Below are positions 17,005 to 24,373 of a DNA stretch of 64,000 nt, one piece after another (position 1 is the stretch's first letter; every line of letters starts with the position of its first letter). Position numbers and translations under genes: made by a program. The stretch comes from Streptomyces goshikiensis (GTDB lineage Bacteria > Actinomycetota > Actinomycetes > Streptomycetales > Streptomycetaceae). The notes beneath the pieces are model-generated. The model searched no databases. It had not been told where the DNA came from and saw only the letters and a program-made list of their open reading frames with translations. The stretch lies in NCBI RefSeq assembly GCF_014650555.1, contig NZ_BMVE01000001.1:1116001-1180000 (forward strand), written 5' to 3'.

Positions 17005-17139
17005 GTGTACACGATCGAGATGGCCTACGCGCACATGCGACAGCTCCAGGAGCTGGCCAACCGATCCCGCACCGACCAGCCCGCCGCCGCCCGTCGCGTC
17101 GACAAGACCCGCAAGCCCGGCCACGCCAAGAAGCGCTAG
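17005..17139 (+). CDS. 44-residue basic protein, conserved type, unknown function
   Basis: A short gene with GTG start at 17005 and AGGAG (16991-16995) at good spacing. The product begins MYTIEMAYAHMRQLQELA, an amphipathic helix, and ends in a Lys/Arg-rich tail (DKTRKPGHAKKR). Codon use is normal for the genome. The stop TAG (17137-17139) overlaps the opposing ubiX stop in the tetramer CTAG. It is divergent from the Lrp gene. A nucleic-acid or ribosome contact is possible from the tail, but no function is known. Confidence 0.75.
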   Translation: MYTIEMAYAHMRQLQELANRSRTDQPAAARRVDKTRKPGHAKKR

Positions 17140-17822
17140 CCACCGCTCGCCTCCCCCGGGGAGCGGGCGCTTCCGAGCTCCCCCTCCCAACGGCGGTACA
17201 GCCCGTGCGGCACACCTGCCGCGTCGAGCACCCGCCCCGCGACGAAGTCCACCAGATCCTGGATGTGCGTCGCACCCGCGTAGAACGCCGGAGAGGCGGG
17301 CAGCACCACTGCGCCCGCCTCGTCCAGCGCCACCAGATGCCTGAGGGTCTGTCCGTTCAGCGGGGTCTCCCGCACCGCGACCACCAGCCGGCGCCGCTCC
17401 TTGAGCGTCACGCTCGCCGCCCGCTGGAGCAGGTCCTTCGAAAGCCCGAGCGCCACCCCCGCCACGCACGCCGTCGACGCGGGGACGATGAGCATCCCCT
17501 TCACCGGGTACGAGCCCGAGCTCGGTCCGGCGGCCAGGTCCCCGGCACCCCAGTACCGGACGTCGTCCAGACCCGGGCGCGGGAACGTCTCCGGCTTCCC
17601 GTCCGCCCCGCGGCCCAGCCACCGCTCCAGGTCCTCCCGCCAGTGCGCGTCCCGGAAGGCGATCCCGGTCTCGTCCAGCAGCGTGAGCCGCGAGGCACGG
17701 CTGACCACGAGGTCCACGCTCTCGCCCGCCGCCAGCAGCCCGCGGACCACCGCCGCCGCGTACGGCGTCCCGGACGCCCCGGATACCCCAACCACCCAGG
17801 GGGTGCGCTTGCCGTCAGTCAT
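17136..17822 (-). CDS. ubiX: UbiX-type flavin prenyltransferase
   Basis: A 228-residue flavoprotein that joins dimethylallyl phosphate to FMN, producing the prenylated FMN cofactor needed by UbiD decarboxylases. The family signatures are GVSGASGTPYA at the N-terminus, VPASTACVAGVALGLSKDLLQRAA in part (the SxxxxIA(H/N)G-like block) and the RETPLNGQTLRHL phosphate-binding motif. The ATG at 17822 is where the family alignment begins. The partner decarboxylase is encoded at 20.8-22.2 kb, which supports a role in menaquinone synthesis. Confidence 0.94.
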   Translation of the reverse strand: MTDGKRTPWVVGVSGASGTPYAAAVVRGLLAAGESVDLVVSRASRLTLLDETGIAFRDAHWREDLERWLGRGADGKPETFPRPGLDDVRYWGAGDLAAGPSSGSYPVKGMLIVPASTACVAGVALGLSKDLLQRAASVTLKERRRLVVAVRETPLNGQTLRHLVALDEAGAVVLPASPAFYAGATHIQDLVDFVAGRVLDAAGVPHGLYRRWEGELGSARSPGEASGG

Positions 17823-17913
17823 GCCTACGAGACTATCCGGCCACCACCGGTGGGCACTGAGTAAGGTGACCCGACGTTCACAGGGTGGGACGGACAGTGG
17901 AAGGGGGATCCCG

Positions 17914-18522
17914 ATGGCGTACGCGAGGCCGGACACCCGGATCGACGACTGGAGCCCGGCCGACCGGGCGAAGGCGGCCGGAAAACTCATGCTGGGCTGG
18001 GTGGCCCTGCTGTGGCTGATCGAGGTCCTCGACCTCGCCACCGGCCACGCCCTCGACGCGTACGGGATCGTCGCGCGCGACCCGGACTCCCTCGGCGGGA
18101 TCCTCGCGGCCCCGTTCCTCCACTTCGGCTTCGGGCACGTGGCCGCCAACAGCCTGCCGCTGCTCGTACTCGGCTTCGTCGCCGCCCTCAGCGGCATACG
18201 ACGCTTCCTGGCCGTCTGCGCGGTGATCACCGTGGCCGACGGGTTCGCGGTGTGGCTGACATCCCCCTCGCACAGCATCACGGCCGGCGCCTCGGGGCTG
18301 GTCTTCGGGCTCTTCGGCTACCTGGTGGTGCGCGGGTTCGTGGAGCGCAGGGCGCTGGGCGTGGTCGTCGGGATCGTCATCGCCGCCCTGTGGGGGACCA
18401 CGGCCCTGACCGGGATCCTGCCCACCGACTCCACGGTCAGCTGGCAGGGGCACCTGTTCGGCCTCCTGGCGGGCGTGGCCGCCGCGCTCGCCTTCCCCCG
18501 CCGCAGGCCGGCAGGGAGCTGA
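17914..18522 (+). CDS. Rhomboid family intramembrane serine protease
   Basis: A 202-residue polytopic protein with about six helices. The catalytic serine is in GASGLVFG (Ser127) and the catalytic histidine in WQGHLFGLLAG (His180), with the supporting His/Asn in HVAANSLPL (His75, Asn79). Rhomboids cleave transmembrane segments inside the lipid bilayer. The start is ATG 17914 with AAGGGGG upstream. It is divergent from ubiX and followed by about 160 bp without a gene. The substrate is unknown. Confidence 0.9.
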   Translation: MAYARPDTRIDDWSPADRAKAAGKLMLGWVALLWLIEVLDLATGHALDAYGIVARDPDSLGGILAAPFLHFGFGHVAANSLPLLVLGFVAALSGIRRFLAVCAVITVADGFAVWLTSPSHSITAGASGLVFGLFGYLVVRGFVERRALGVVVGIVIAALWGTTALTGILPTDSTVSWQGHLFGLLAGVAAALAFPRRRPAGS

Positions 18523-18682
18523 CGCGGGCCTGACGCCTCGTCCGGCGGCGTACGGCGGGTATCCGGCGGCGGCCCTTGCAGGAGCCCTTGCCGGAGCCTT
18601 GGCGGCCCGTTGGCAGCCATTTGAGGGCCCCTTGAGGACCCCTTGGGGGCCGCGGAACCGTCCCGGAACTAGCGTTCGCGGC

Positions 18683-19363
18683 ATGCCGTCACACTCCCCG
18701 CGCCCCGGCGGGTTACCGGTCCTGCCCTACCGCAAGCCCACCCGGGGGCGCGACTACTGGGTCCTGGACGACGTGCTCCCCGACCCCGACGCGGTACGCG
18801 CCCGGCACCTCGCCTCGGGCGACTGGGTCGAGGGCCATCCGTACAAGCCCGAGCCCTGGCCCGGACTGCGGACGATGCCCGGCCTGGAGCCGGCCGAACT
18901 GGCGCAGGTGGAGAAGCTGGTGCGGCGGGCGACCGGAGCCCGCCGGATCTGGGCCGAGGAACACACCGGCGGCGGCACCTTCAACCACAACTGCGTCCAG
19001 GTGGTCGGCAAGGACGAGTCCGAGCCACGCCCGCACACCGACTCCCGCGCCCTGTGCCGCTACGCCGCCGTCCTTTACCTCAGCCCGGACCTCCCCGAGG
19101 ACTGCGGTACGAGCTTCCACCGGCAGCTGCTGCCGGGCGGCGTCCTCGGCGGCAACCAGGTGCTCGCCCCGCACAACAACCTGGTCGACGCCCTCGGCAC
19201 CCGCTTCGTCCCGCCGGACTCCTTCACCGAGGACGTCCGCGTCCCGCCCCGCTACAACCGGCTGCTGCTCTACGCCGCCAACATGATCCACACGGCGACC
19301 GGCTACCGGGGCAGCACCCTGGAGGACAAGCGCATGACGGCCGTCTTCTTCTGGATGGCCTAG
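18683..19363 (+). CDS. DUF6445-like putative 2-oxoglutarate/Fe(II) oxygenase with a TTA codon
   Basis: A 226-residue soluble protein. The facial-triad pattern of Fe(II) oxygenases is visible: His118-x-Asp120 in PHTDSRAL and a distal His203 in NMIHTATGYRG, followed by a basic DKRMT that could bind 2-oxoglutarate. I think it belongs to the DUF6445 family; the substrate is unknown. Codon 11 (18713-18715) is TTA, so translation should depend on the bldA tRNA. No strong ribosome site precedes the ATG at 18683. It converges on mqnP with only 6 nt between stops. Confidence 0.78.
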   Translation: MPSHSPRPGGLPVLPYRKPTRGRDYWVLDDVLPDPDAVRARHLASGDWVEGHPYKPEPWPGLRTMPGLEPAELAQVEKLVRRATGARRIWAEEHTGGGTFNHNCVQVVGKDESEPRPHTDSRALCRYAAVLYLSPDLPEDCGTSFHRQLLPGGVLGGNQVLAPHNNLVDALGTRFVPPDSFTEDVRVPPRYNRLLLYAANMIHTATGYRGSTLEDKRMTAVFFWMA

Positions 19364-19369
19364 GACGGC

Positions 19370-20293
19370 CTAGAGGGCCAGGCCCCGGGCGGCCAGGTCG
19401 AGGACCGCGCAGACGAAGAGGGCGATGCCGATGAACCCGTTGACCGTGAAGAAGGCGCGGTTCAGGCGGGACAGGTCGTGCGGCTTGACGATGGTGTGCT
19501 CGTAGAGGAACGCCGCGACGACGATCAGCAGGCCGCACCAGAACAGCACGCCCGCGCCGGTGGCGAGGGCGTACCAGACGAGCAGGCCGGTGGTCACCGC
19601 GTGCGCGGCGCGGGCGCCCCACAGGGCCGCGGGGATGCCGAAGCGGGCCGGGACGGACTTGACGCCCTCGGCGCGGTCGGCCGCCACGTCCTGGCAGCCG
19701 AAGATCAGGTCGAAGCCGCCGATCCACACGCCGACGGCGAGGCCGAGGATGACCGCGTCCCAGGACCATTCGCCCGTGACGGCCAGCCAGGCCCCGATCG
19801 GGCCTATCGCCTGGGCCAGGCCCAGGATCGCGTGCGGGAAGTTCGTGAACCGCTTGCCGTACGGGTACACCACCATCGGCACCACGGCGAGCGGCGCCAG
19901 CATCAGGCACAGCGGGTTCAGCAGCGCCGCCGACCCGAGGAACACCACGAGCGCGACCCCAGCCCCGGTCCACGCCGTCCGCACGGACACCGCACCGGTG
20001 ACGAGCTCGCGCCCGGCGGTGCGCGGGTTGCGGGCGTCGATCTCGCGGTCGATGATCCGGTTCGCCGCCATGGCGAAGGTCCGCAGGCCGACCATGCAGA
20101 CGGTGACGAGCAGCAGCTCCCGCCAGTGCATGGTGCGGTCCAGCTCGAACATCGCGGTGAGCGCGGCGATATAGGCGAAGGGCAGCGCGAAGACCGAGTG
20201 CTCGATCATCACGAGCCGCAGGAACGCCTTGACCTTGCCGGTCGGCTGCGGTGCCGGGCCGGGCCCGATCACCCCATCGGCGGTGGCCGTCAT
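19370..20293 (-). CDS. mqnP: UbiA-type prenyltransferase MqnP
   Basis: A 307-residue integral membrane enzyme that attaches the polyprenyl chain to the naphthoate ring in menaquinone synthesis. The two Asp-rich Mg-diphosphate motifs are present: NRIIDREIDARN (about 80-91) and GCQDVAADRAEG (about 200-211), with about eight helices and the YPYGKRFTNFPH loop. The start ATG at 20293 overlaps the upstream unknown gene stop by 4 nt, so translation is coupled. The family could also be called 4-hydroxybenzoate polyprenyltransferase; context favours MqnP. Confidence 0.93.
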   Translation of the reverse strand: MTATADGVIGPGPAPQPTGKVKAFLRLVMIEHSVFALPFAYIAALTAMFELDRTMHWRELLLVTVCMVGLRTFAMAANRIIDREIDARNPRTAGRELVTGAVSVRTAWTGAGVALVVFLGSAALLNPLCLMLAPLAVVPMVVYPYGKRFTNFPHAILGLAQAIGPIGAWLAVTGEWSWDAVILGLAVGVWIGGFDLIFGCQDVAADRAEGVKSVPARFGIPAALWGARAAHAVTTGLLVWYALATGAGVLFWCGLLIVVAAFLYEHTIVKPHDLSRLNRAFFTVNGFIGIALFVCAVLDLAARGLAL

Positions 20294-20772
20294 CCGAGGT
20301 TCCTCCGGAACTGTTCGAGTTCGGCGCGCAGGTCGGCGACGGACTGGGGGCCGATCTCCACCTCCAGCGCCGGGGTGCCCTCCGAGGGCGGCGGGACGAC
20401 GGCGGCGACGAAGGCGAAGCCCTCGCCCGCGGGGCGGCCGTCCAGGCGCAGGACGTCGTGCGCCGACACGGTCAGCACCAGCGAGAACTCGGAGCCGGGG
20501 TCGGCGGTCGCGGCCAGCAGGCCGTCCGCGAAGGCGGCCGCCTCGGCGTCGGAGAGGTCGTTCAGGGCGATCTCGCGGCCCTCCCCGTCGGTCCGGTCGG
20601 CGATCAGCTGCCACAGGTCCGACGGTCCGGCGAACTCCTCGGGGGTGACCCCGGCCCGCTCGGCGGCCTCGCGGACCTCCGGCTGGGCGGGGTCGATCGA
20701 GGGGCGCACGAGGGCGACGCAGGGGGTGTCGCTGCCGATGAAGAGGGCGGGACCGCCCACGGCGATGCTCAC
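20290..20772 (-). CDS. Unknown protein embedded between ubiD and mqnP
   Basis: A 160-residue soluble protein with no recognised domain. It begins SIAVGGPALFIGSDTP, has an acidic middle (DGEGREIALNDLSDAEAAAFADGLL) and ends in a helix DLRAELEQFRRNLG. Both ends overlap neighbours by 4 nt (GTGA with ubiD, ATGA with mqnP), so all three genes form one translationally coupled unit. Placement inside the menaquinone operon suggests an accessory role in the prenylation/decarboxylation stage, which is inference. Confidence 0.85.
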   Translation of the reverse strand: MSIAVGGPALFIGSDTPCVALVRPSIDPAQPEVREAAERAGVTPEEFAGPSDLWQLIADRTDGEGREIALNDLSDAEAAAFADGLLAATADPGSEFSLVLTVSAHDVLRLDGRPAGEGFAFVAAVVPPPSEGTPALEVEIGPQSVADLRAELEQFRRNLG

Positions 20773-22226
20773 AGGCCGTACTCCTTCCAGCGGCGGTCCA
20801 CGAGGGCCGCCGTCGCGGGGTCGGACTCCACCATGTCGGGCCAGCCGCCGTCGCGCGTGTAGCCCTCCTCCGGCAGTTTCTTCGTGGCGTCGATACCGGC
20901 CTTGCCGCCCCAGAACTGCTGGTACGAGGCGTGGTCGAGATGGTCGACCGGGCCTTCGACGACCGTGAGGTCACGGGAGTAGTCCGTATTGCCGAGGGCC
21001 CGCCAGGACACCTCGTGCAGGTCGTGGACGTCGCAGTCGGAGTCCACCACGATGATCAGCTTGGTCAGCGACATCATGTGGGCGCCCCAGATGGCGTGCA
21101 TGACCTTCTGCGCGTGCTTGGGGTACTTCTTGTCGATCGAGACGATCGCGCAGTTGTGGAAGCCGCCCGACTCGGGCAGGTGGTAGTCCACGATGTCCGG
21201 AATGATGATCTTCAGCAGCGGCAGGAAGAAGCGCTCCGTCGCGCGGCCCAGCGGGCCGTCCTCGGTCGGCGGGCGGCCGACCACGATCGACTGGATCAGC
21301 GGACGCTTGCGCATCGTCACGCAGTCGATCTTCAGCGCCGGGAACGGCTCCTGCGGGGTGTAGAAGCCGGTGTGGTCGCCGAAGGGCCCCTCCGGCAGCA
21401 TCTCGCCCGGCTCCAGCCAGCCCTCGATGACGACCTCGGCGTTGGCCGGGACCTGGAGCGGGACCGTCTTGCAGTCCACCATCTCGATCCGCTTGCCCGC
21501 GACGAACCCGGCGAAGAGGTACTCGTCGATGTCGCCCGGCAGCGGCGCCGTCGACGCGTACGTCACGGCCGGCGGGCAGCCGAAGGCGATCGCGACCGGC
21601 AGTCGCTCGCCCCGCTTCTGGGCCACCGCGTAGTGGTTGCGGCTGTCCTTGTGGATCTGCCAATGCATGCCGATGGTGCGCTTGTCGTGGCGCTGGAGGC
21701 GGTAGAGGCCGAGGTTGCGCACGCCCGTCTCCGGGTGCTTGGTGTGCGTCAGACCGAGGTTGAAGAAGGACCCGCCGTCCTTGGGCCAGGTGAACAGGGC
21801 CGGGAGCCGGTCCAGGTCCACGTCGTCGCCGGTGAGGACGACCTCCTGGACGGGGGCGGACTCGCCCTTCACCTTCTTCGGCGGCACGTGCACCATCGAG
21901 CCGAGCTTGCCGAAGGCCTCGCGGACGCCGATGAAGCCCTGCGGCAGTTCGGGCTTGAGCAGCCCGCCGATCTTCTCGCTGATCTCCGCGTACGACTTCA
22001 GGCCGAGGGCCTTGAGGAGGCGGCGGTCGGTCCCGAAGACGTTCATGGCCAGCGGCATCGCCGAGCCCTTGACGTTCTCGAACAGCAGCGCGGGACCGCC
22101 CGCCTTGTTCACCCTGTCGACGATCTCCCCGATTTCCAGGTACGGGTCGACTTCGGCCTTGATGCGCTTGAGGTCGCCCTCTCGCTCCAGAGCCCGGAGC
22201 AGCGAGCGGAGATCGTCGTAAGCCAT
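20769..22226 (-). CDS. ubiD: UbiD-family decarboxylase of menaquinone synthesis
   Basis: A 485-residue prenyl-FMN-dependent decarboxylase that removes the ring carboxylate of the prenylated naphthoate. Recognisable segments are YDDLRSLLRALEREGDL at the N-terminus, the GMHWQIHKDSRNH block, the conserved Glu-containing EGPFGDHTGFY (prenyl-FMN/Mg site) and a C-terminal GGKAGIDATKKLPEEG. Length is standard for the UbiD family. It needs the cofactor made by the UbiX protein at 17.1-17.8 kb. It is the first gene of the coupled ubiD / unknown / mqnP unit. Confidence 0.94.
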   Translation of the reverse strand: MAYDDLRSLLRALEREGDLKRIKAEVDPYLEIGEIVDRVNKAGGPALLFENVKGSAMPLAMNVFGTDRRLLKALGLKSYAEISEKIGGLLKPELPQGFIGVREAFGKLGSMVHVPPKKVKGESAPVQEVVLTGDDVDLDRLPALFTWPKDGGSFFNLGLTHTKHPETGVRNLGLYRLQRHDKRTIGMHWQIHKDSRNHYAVAQKRGERLPVAIAFGCPPAVTYASTAPLPGDIDEYLFAGFVAGKRIEMVDCKTVPLQVPANAEVVIEGWLEPGEMLPEGPFGDHTGFYTPQEPFPALKIDCVTMRKRPLIQSIVVGRPPTEDGPLGRATERFFLPLLKIIIPDIVDYHLPESGGFHNCAIVSIDKKYPKHAQKVMHAIWGAHMMSLTKLIIVVDSDCDVHDLHEVSWRALGNTDYSRDLTVVEGPVDHLDHASYQQFWGGKAGIDATKKLPEEGYTRDGGWPDMVESDPATAALVDRRWKEYGL

Positions 22227-22320
22227 AGGGGCCAGTATCCGTCACCAACTACCCTGGAGGCGTCACCGGGGCGCCCCCTGCGGGGCCCCGCCGCCACTGC
22301 CCGGGAGTCGGTCCCACACC

Positions 22321-22626
22321 GTGCTGCGCTATCTGCCGTTCCTGCTGATCATCGCGCTGACCATCTACGCCTTCATCGACTGCCTGAACACGCCGGAGGA
22401 GGAGGTCAAGCACCTCCCCAAGGTGATCTGGGTGATCATCATCCTGCTCTTCTCGATCGTCGGCCCGGTGGTGTGGCTGGTGGCGGGCAAGAAGCGGACG
22501 CTCGCGGGCGGCGGTTTCGGCGGCGGCGCGGGCCGGGCGCGGCGCGCGCAGTGGGTGGCGCCGGACGACAACCCGGAGTTCCTGCGGTCCCTGCGCGACG
22601 AGCAGGACGGCAAGGACAAGAACTAA
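22321..22626 (+). CDS. PLDc_N domain membrane protein
   Basis: A 101-residue protein with two helices (YLPFLLIIALTIYAFIDCL and VIWVIIILLFSIVGPVVWLVAG) separated by a short charged loop, the pattern of the phospholipase D N-terminal-like domain. A Gly-rich basic stretch and a charged tail (EFLRSLRDEQDGKDKN) follow. Similar small proteins are widespread in actinobacteria and their role is unknown. The GTG at 22321 has GGGAG upstream at somewhat long spacing. It is divergent from ubiD. Confidence 0.85.
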   Translation: MLRYLPFLLIIALTIYAFIDCLNTPEEEVKHLPKVIWVIIILLFSIVGPVVWLVAGKKRTLAGGGFGGGAGRARRAQWVAPDDNPEFLRSLRDEQDGKDKN

Positions 22627-22652
22627 GGGCGCCTCTTGCGCGCCCGGAGCGC

Positions 22653-23024
22653 CTAGCGCGCCCAGGGCAGTTCGCGGGTGCCCTCCGCGCCCGTGACCGT
22701 GACGACGGCGTCCGCGCGCATCGCGACGTGCGCCTCGAAGCGTCCGGGGGCGCTGATGGTGCGCGGGACGTCCGGCGGGAGGACCAGGGTCTGGCCGGTG
22801 GCGACCCTCTCGGTGCGGCCGTCGCAGGTGACCTCCAGCGTGCCGGTGGTGACGGTCCAGACCTGCTCGCGGCTGACGGAGTGCTCGGGTCCGGTGGCCT
22901 CGGCGGGCATGTCGACCGTCCAGGTGCTGAGCTCGGAGCTGCCCCGGCTGGGGGCGGCGAGCCCGGTCATGGTGGCGTTCGGGGTGGTGGTGACGCTGTC
23001 GGGGGAAACGCTGATCACGCGCAT
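22653..23024 (-). CDS. Cupin domain protein
   Basis: A 123-residue single cupin barrel. The two half-motifs are degenerate: HSVSREQVWTVTTGTLEVTCDG and LVLPPDVPRTISAPGRFEAHVAM, with one likely metal-side His kept. It may bind a small ligand or metal rather than act as an oxygenase. It is divergent from a MarR regulator, and the two share a 33-bp perfect palindrome, so it is very likely controlled by that regulator. Confidence 0.85.
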   Translation of the reverse strand: MRVISVSPDSVTTTPNATMTGLAAPSRGSSELSTWTVDMPAEATGPEHSVSREQVWTVTTGTLEVTCDGRTERVATGQTLVLPPDVPRTISAPGRFEAHVAMRADAVVTVTGAEGTRELPWAR

Positions 23025-23054
23025 GGGGTGGCCTCGTCTTCTTCATCGTGAGTC

Positions 23055-23087
23055 AAGGTGCTTTACTCGCCATGAGTAAAGCACCTT
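23055..23087. promoter_or_regulatory. 33-bp perfect palindrome between cupin and marR genes (operator)
   Basis: AAGGTGCTTTACTC (23055-23068) is repeated perfectly in inverted form at 23074-23087 around a 5-bp centre. It lies 26 bp before the MarR start and 31 bp before the cupin start. Size, symmetry and position are those of a MarR-family operator controlling both directions. Confidence 0.85.
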
Positions 23088-23112
23088 TACACGCCCGTGT
23101 CACCATGTCTGC

Positions 23113-23577
23113 GTGACCAGCAACCAAGACGAGGGCGTCGAGCTGATGTTTCTGCTCGGCATGGGCTTCCAGCTGCTGCTCGGCGAGTTCACCCGCCGGG
23201 TCGCCGCGGCCGGGTACGAGGATCTGCGCCCCCTGCACGGCATGACGTTCCAGGTACTGGGGCGCTCCGGCGCCACCGCCACCGAGCTCGCCGAGCGGCT
23301 CGGGGTGACCAAACAGGCGGCGGGGCAGATCGTCGACGACCTGGAGCGGCGCGGCTACGTCCGCCGCGAACCGCACCCCGAGGGCGGGCGGCGCAAGCTC
23401 GTGGTCCTGACCCGGGCGGCGCACGACCACCTGGCCGTGGCGGGCCGCATCCTGCACGAGCTGGAGGCCGAACTCGCGCACACCGCCGACCTCGGCGCCC
23501 TGCGCGGTGAGCTGTCCCGCCTCGTGCGCGCACTGCACGGAGAGGGCCCACTGCCGGCGCTGCGCCCGGTGTGGTGA
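23113..23577 (+). CDS. MarR family transcriptional regulator
   Basis: A 154-residue winged-helix repressor. The recognition region ATATELAERLGVTKQAAGQIVDDLERRGYVRR in part and the wing PHPEGGRRKLV are clear, flanked by long dimerisation helices. The GTG at 23113 has no ribosome site and may be leaderless. It is divergent from the cupin gene across a perfect palindrome, which it presumably binds, releasing it on contact with a small aromatic or phenolic ligand as family members do. The ligand is unknown. Confidence 0.92.
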   Translation: MTSNQDEGVELMFLLGMGFQLLLGEFTRRVAAAGYEDLRPLHGMTFQVLGRSGATATELAERLGVTKQAAGQIVDDLERRGYVRREPHPEGGRRKLVVLTRAAHDHLAVAGRILHELEAELAHTADLGALRGELSRLVRALHGEGPLPALRPVW

Positions 23578-23586
23578 GCAATCGCA

Positions 23587-23785
23587 CCGAGACCGGCGCG
23601 GCGGGTGCCGAGACCGGGACGACGGGTGCCGAGACCTGGGCGGTACGCCGAGACCGCGCGGCGGGTGCCAGGGCCCGGGCGGCGGGCGCTGAGGCCCGCG
23701 CGGCGGGTGCCGAGACCGGACGGCGTCAGCCAGGGTCCGGGCGGCGGGGCCGAGACCGGGCGGCGGGGGCCGGGCCCGGGGGGGC
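23587..23785 (+). repeat. Degenerate GC-rich tandem repeats after marR
   Basis: About eight imperfect copies of a unit near GCGGCGGGTGCCGAGACCGG, 18-27 bp long, fill the space between marR and the SRPBCC gene. In one rightward frame they read as repeated AAGAETG-like peptides, but the frame continues antisense through the next gene and has no credible end. I read it as a simple-sequence expansion rather than a gene. Confidence 0.6.
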
Positions 23786-23793
23786 GCCTGGGG

Positions 23794-24348
23794 TCAGGCT
23801 GCGGCGGCGGGTGGGGTGTAGGAGGCGCGTAGGGCGGCCAGGCGCTGGTCGGCGCGGGCCGGGGGCGCCGCCGGGTGGCCTTCCAGCGCGGACTCCAGCA
23901 GCTCGAAGCGACGGTGCCAGCCGGCCAGGTGGTCCGCGTCCGCCGCGCGGCCCCCGGCGGAGCCGGGCCGGTCGAGGCCGGGGCCGGGGCCGGGCTGGTT
24001 CGGGGTGTATTCGTGGGAGAAGCGGATCACGGTCGAGTCGGTGCCCACGGGCTCCAGGTGGAAGCGGATCCGCCCGAGCCCGGTCAGCGTGTACTCCACG
24101 ACCCGCTCGACGTCCCAGGCCGTGACCTGCCCCGACAGCTCCGGCCCGCCGTCCGCCCCGCGCAGGGTGACCGCTCCGCCCAGGTGCCGCTCCAGGACGT
24201 CCGCCTCGGCCAGCCAGCCGCGCAGCCCGTCCGGCGTGGTCAGGGCGGGCCAGATCGTCTCGTAGGCGTGGGGCAGGTGCGGCTCGAACCTCAGCAGCCG
24301 GCGGTCCTCGCCCCGGCTCTCGCTGGTGCCATGGCTCACGGGAGACAT
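23794..24348 (-). CDS. SRPBCC/AHSA1-like ligand-binding domain protein
   Basis: A 184-residue helix-grip (START-like) protein. The strand-helix start FEPHLPHAYETIWPALTTPDGLRGWLAEADV in part, the mid-domain VTAWDVERVVEYTLTG and the closing helix GWHRRFELLESALEG are typical of Activator-of-Hsp90-homologue-like SRPBCC proteins, which bind hydrophobic ligands. A Gly/Pro-rich insertion (about 120-135) and an Ala/Pro tail are additions. No catalytic residue can be assigned. It is the last gene before the cytochrome c maturation cluster, on the same strand. Confidence 0.82.
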   Translation of the reverse strand: MSPVSHGTSESRGEDRRLLRFEPHLPHAYETIWPALTTPDGLRGWLAEADVLERHLGGAVTLRGADGGPELSGQVTAWDVERVVEYTLTGLGRIRFHLEPVGTDSTVIRFSHEYTPNQPGPGPGLDRPGSAGGRAADADHLAGWHRRFELLESALEGHPAAPPARADQRLAALRASYTPPAAAA

Positions 24349-24373
24349 GACACCAGCGTCCCACTCCCGCCGG

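Noticed and set aside
23571..24125. Reading frame over the repeat region as a gene
   Set aside because: The frame starts on the marR stop, consists of degenerate repeats and then runs antisense through the SRPBCC gene.
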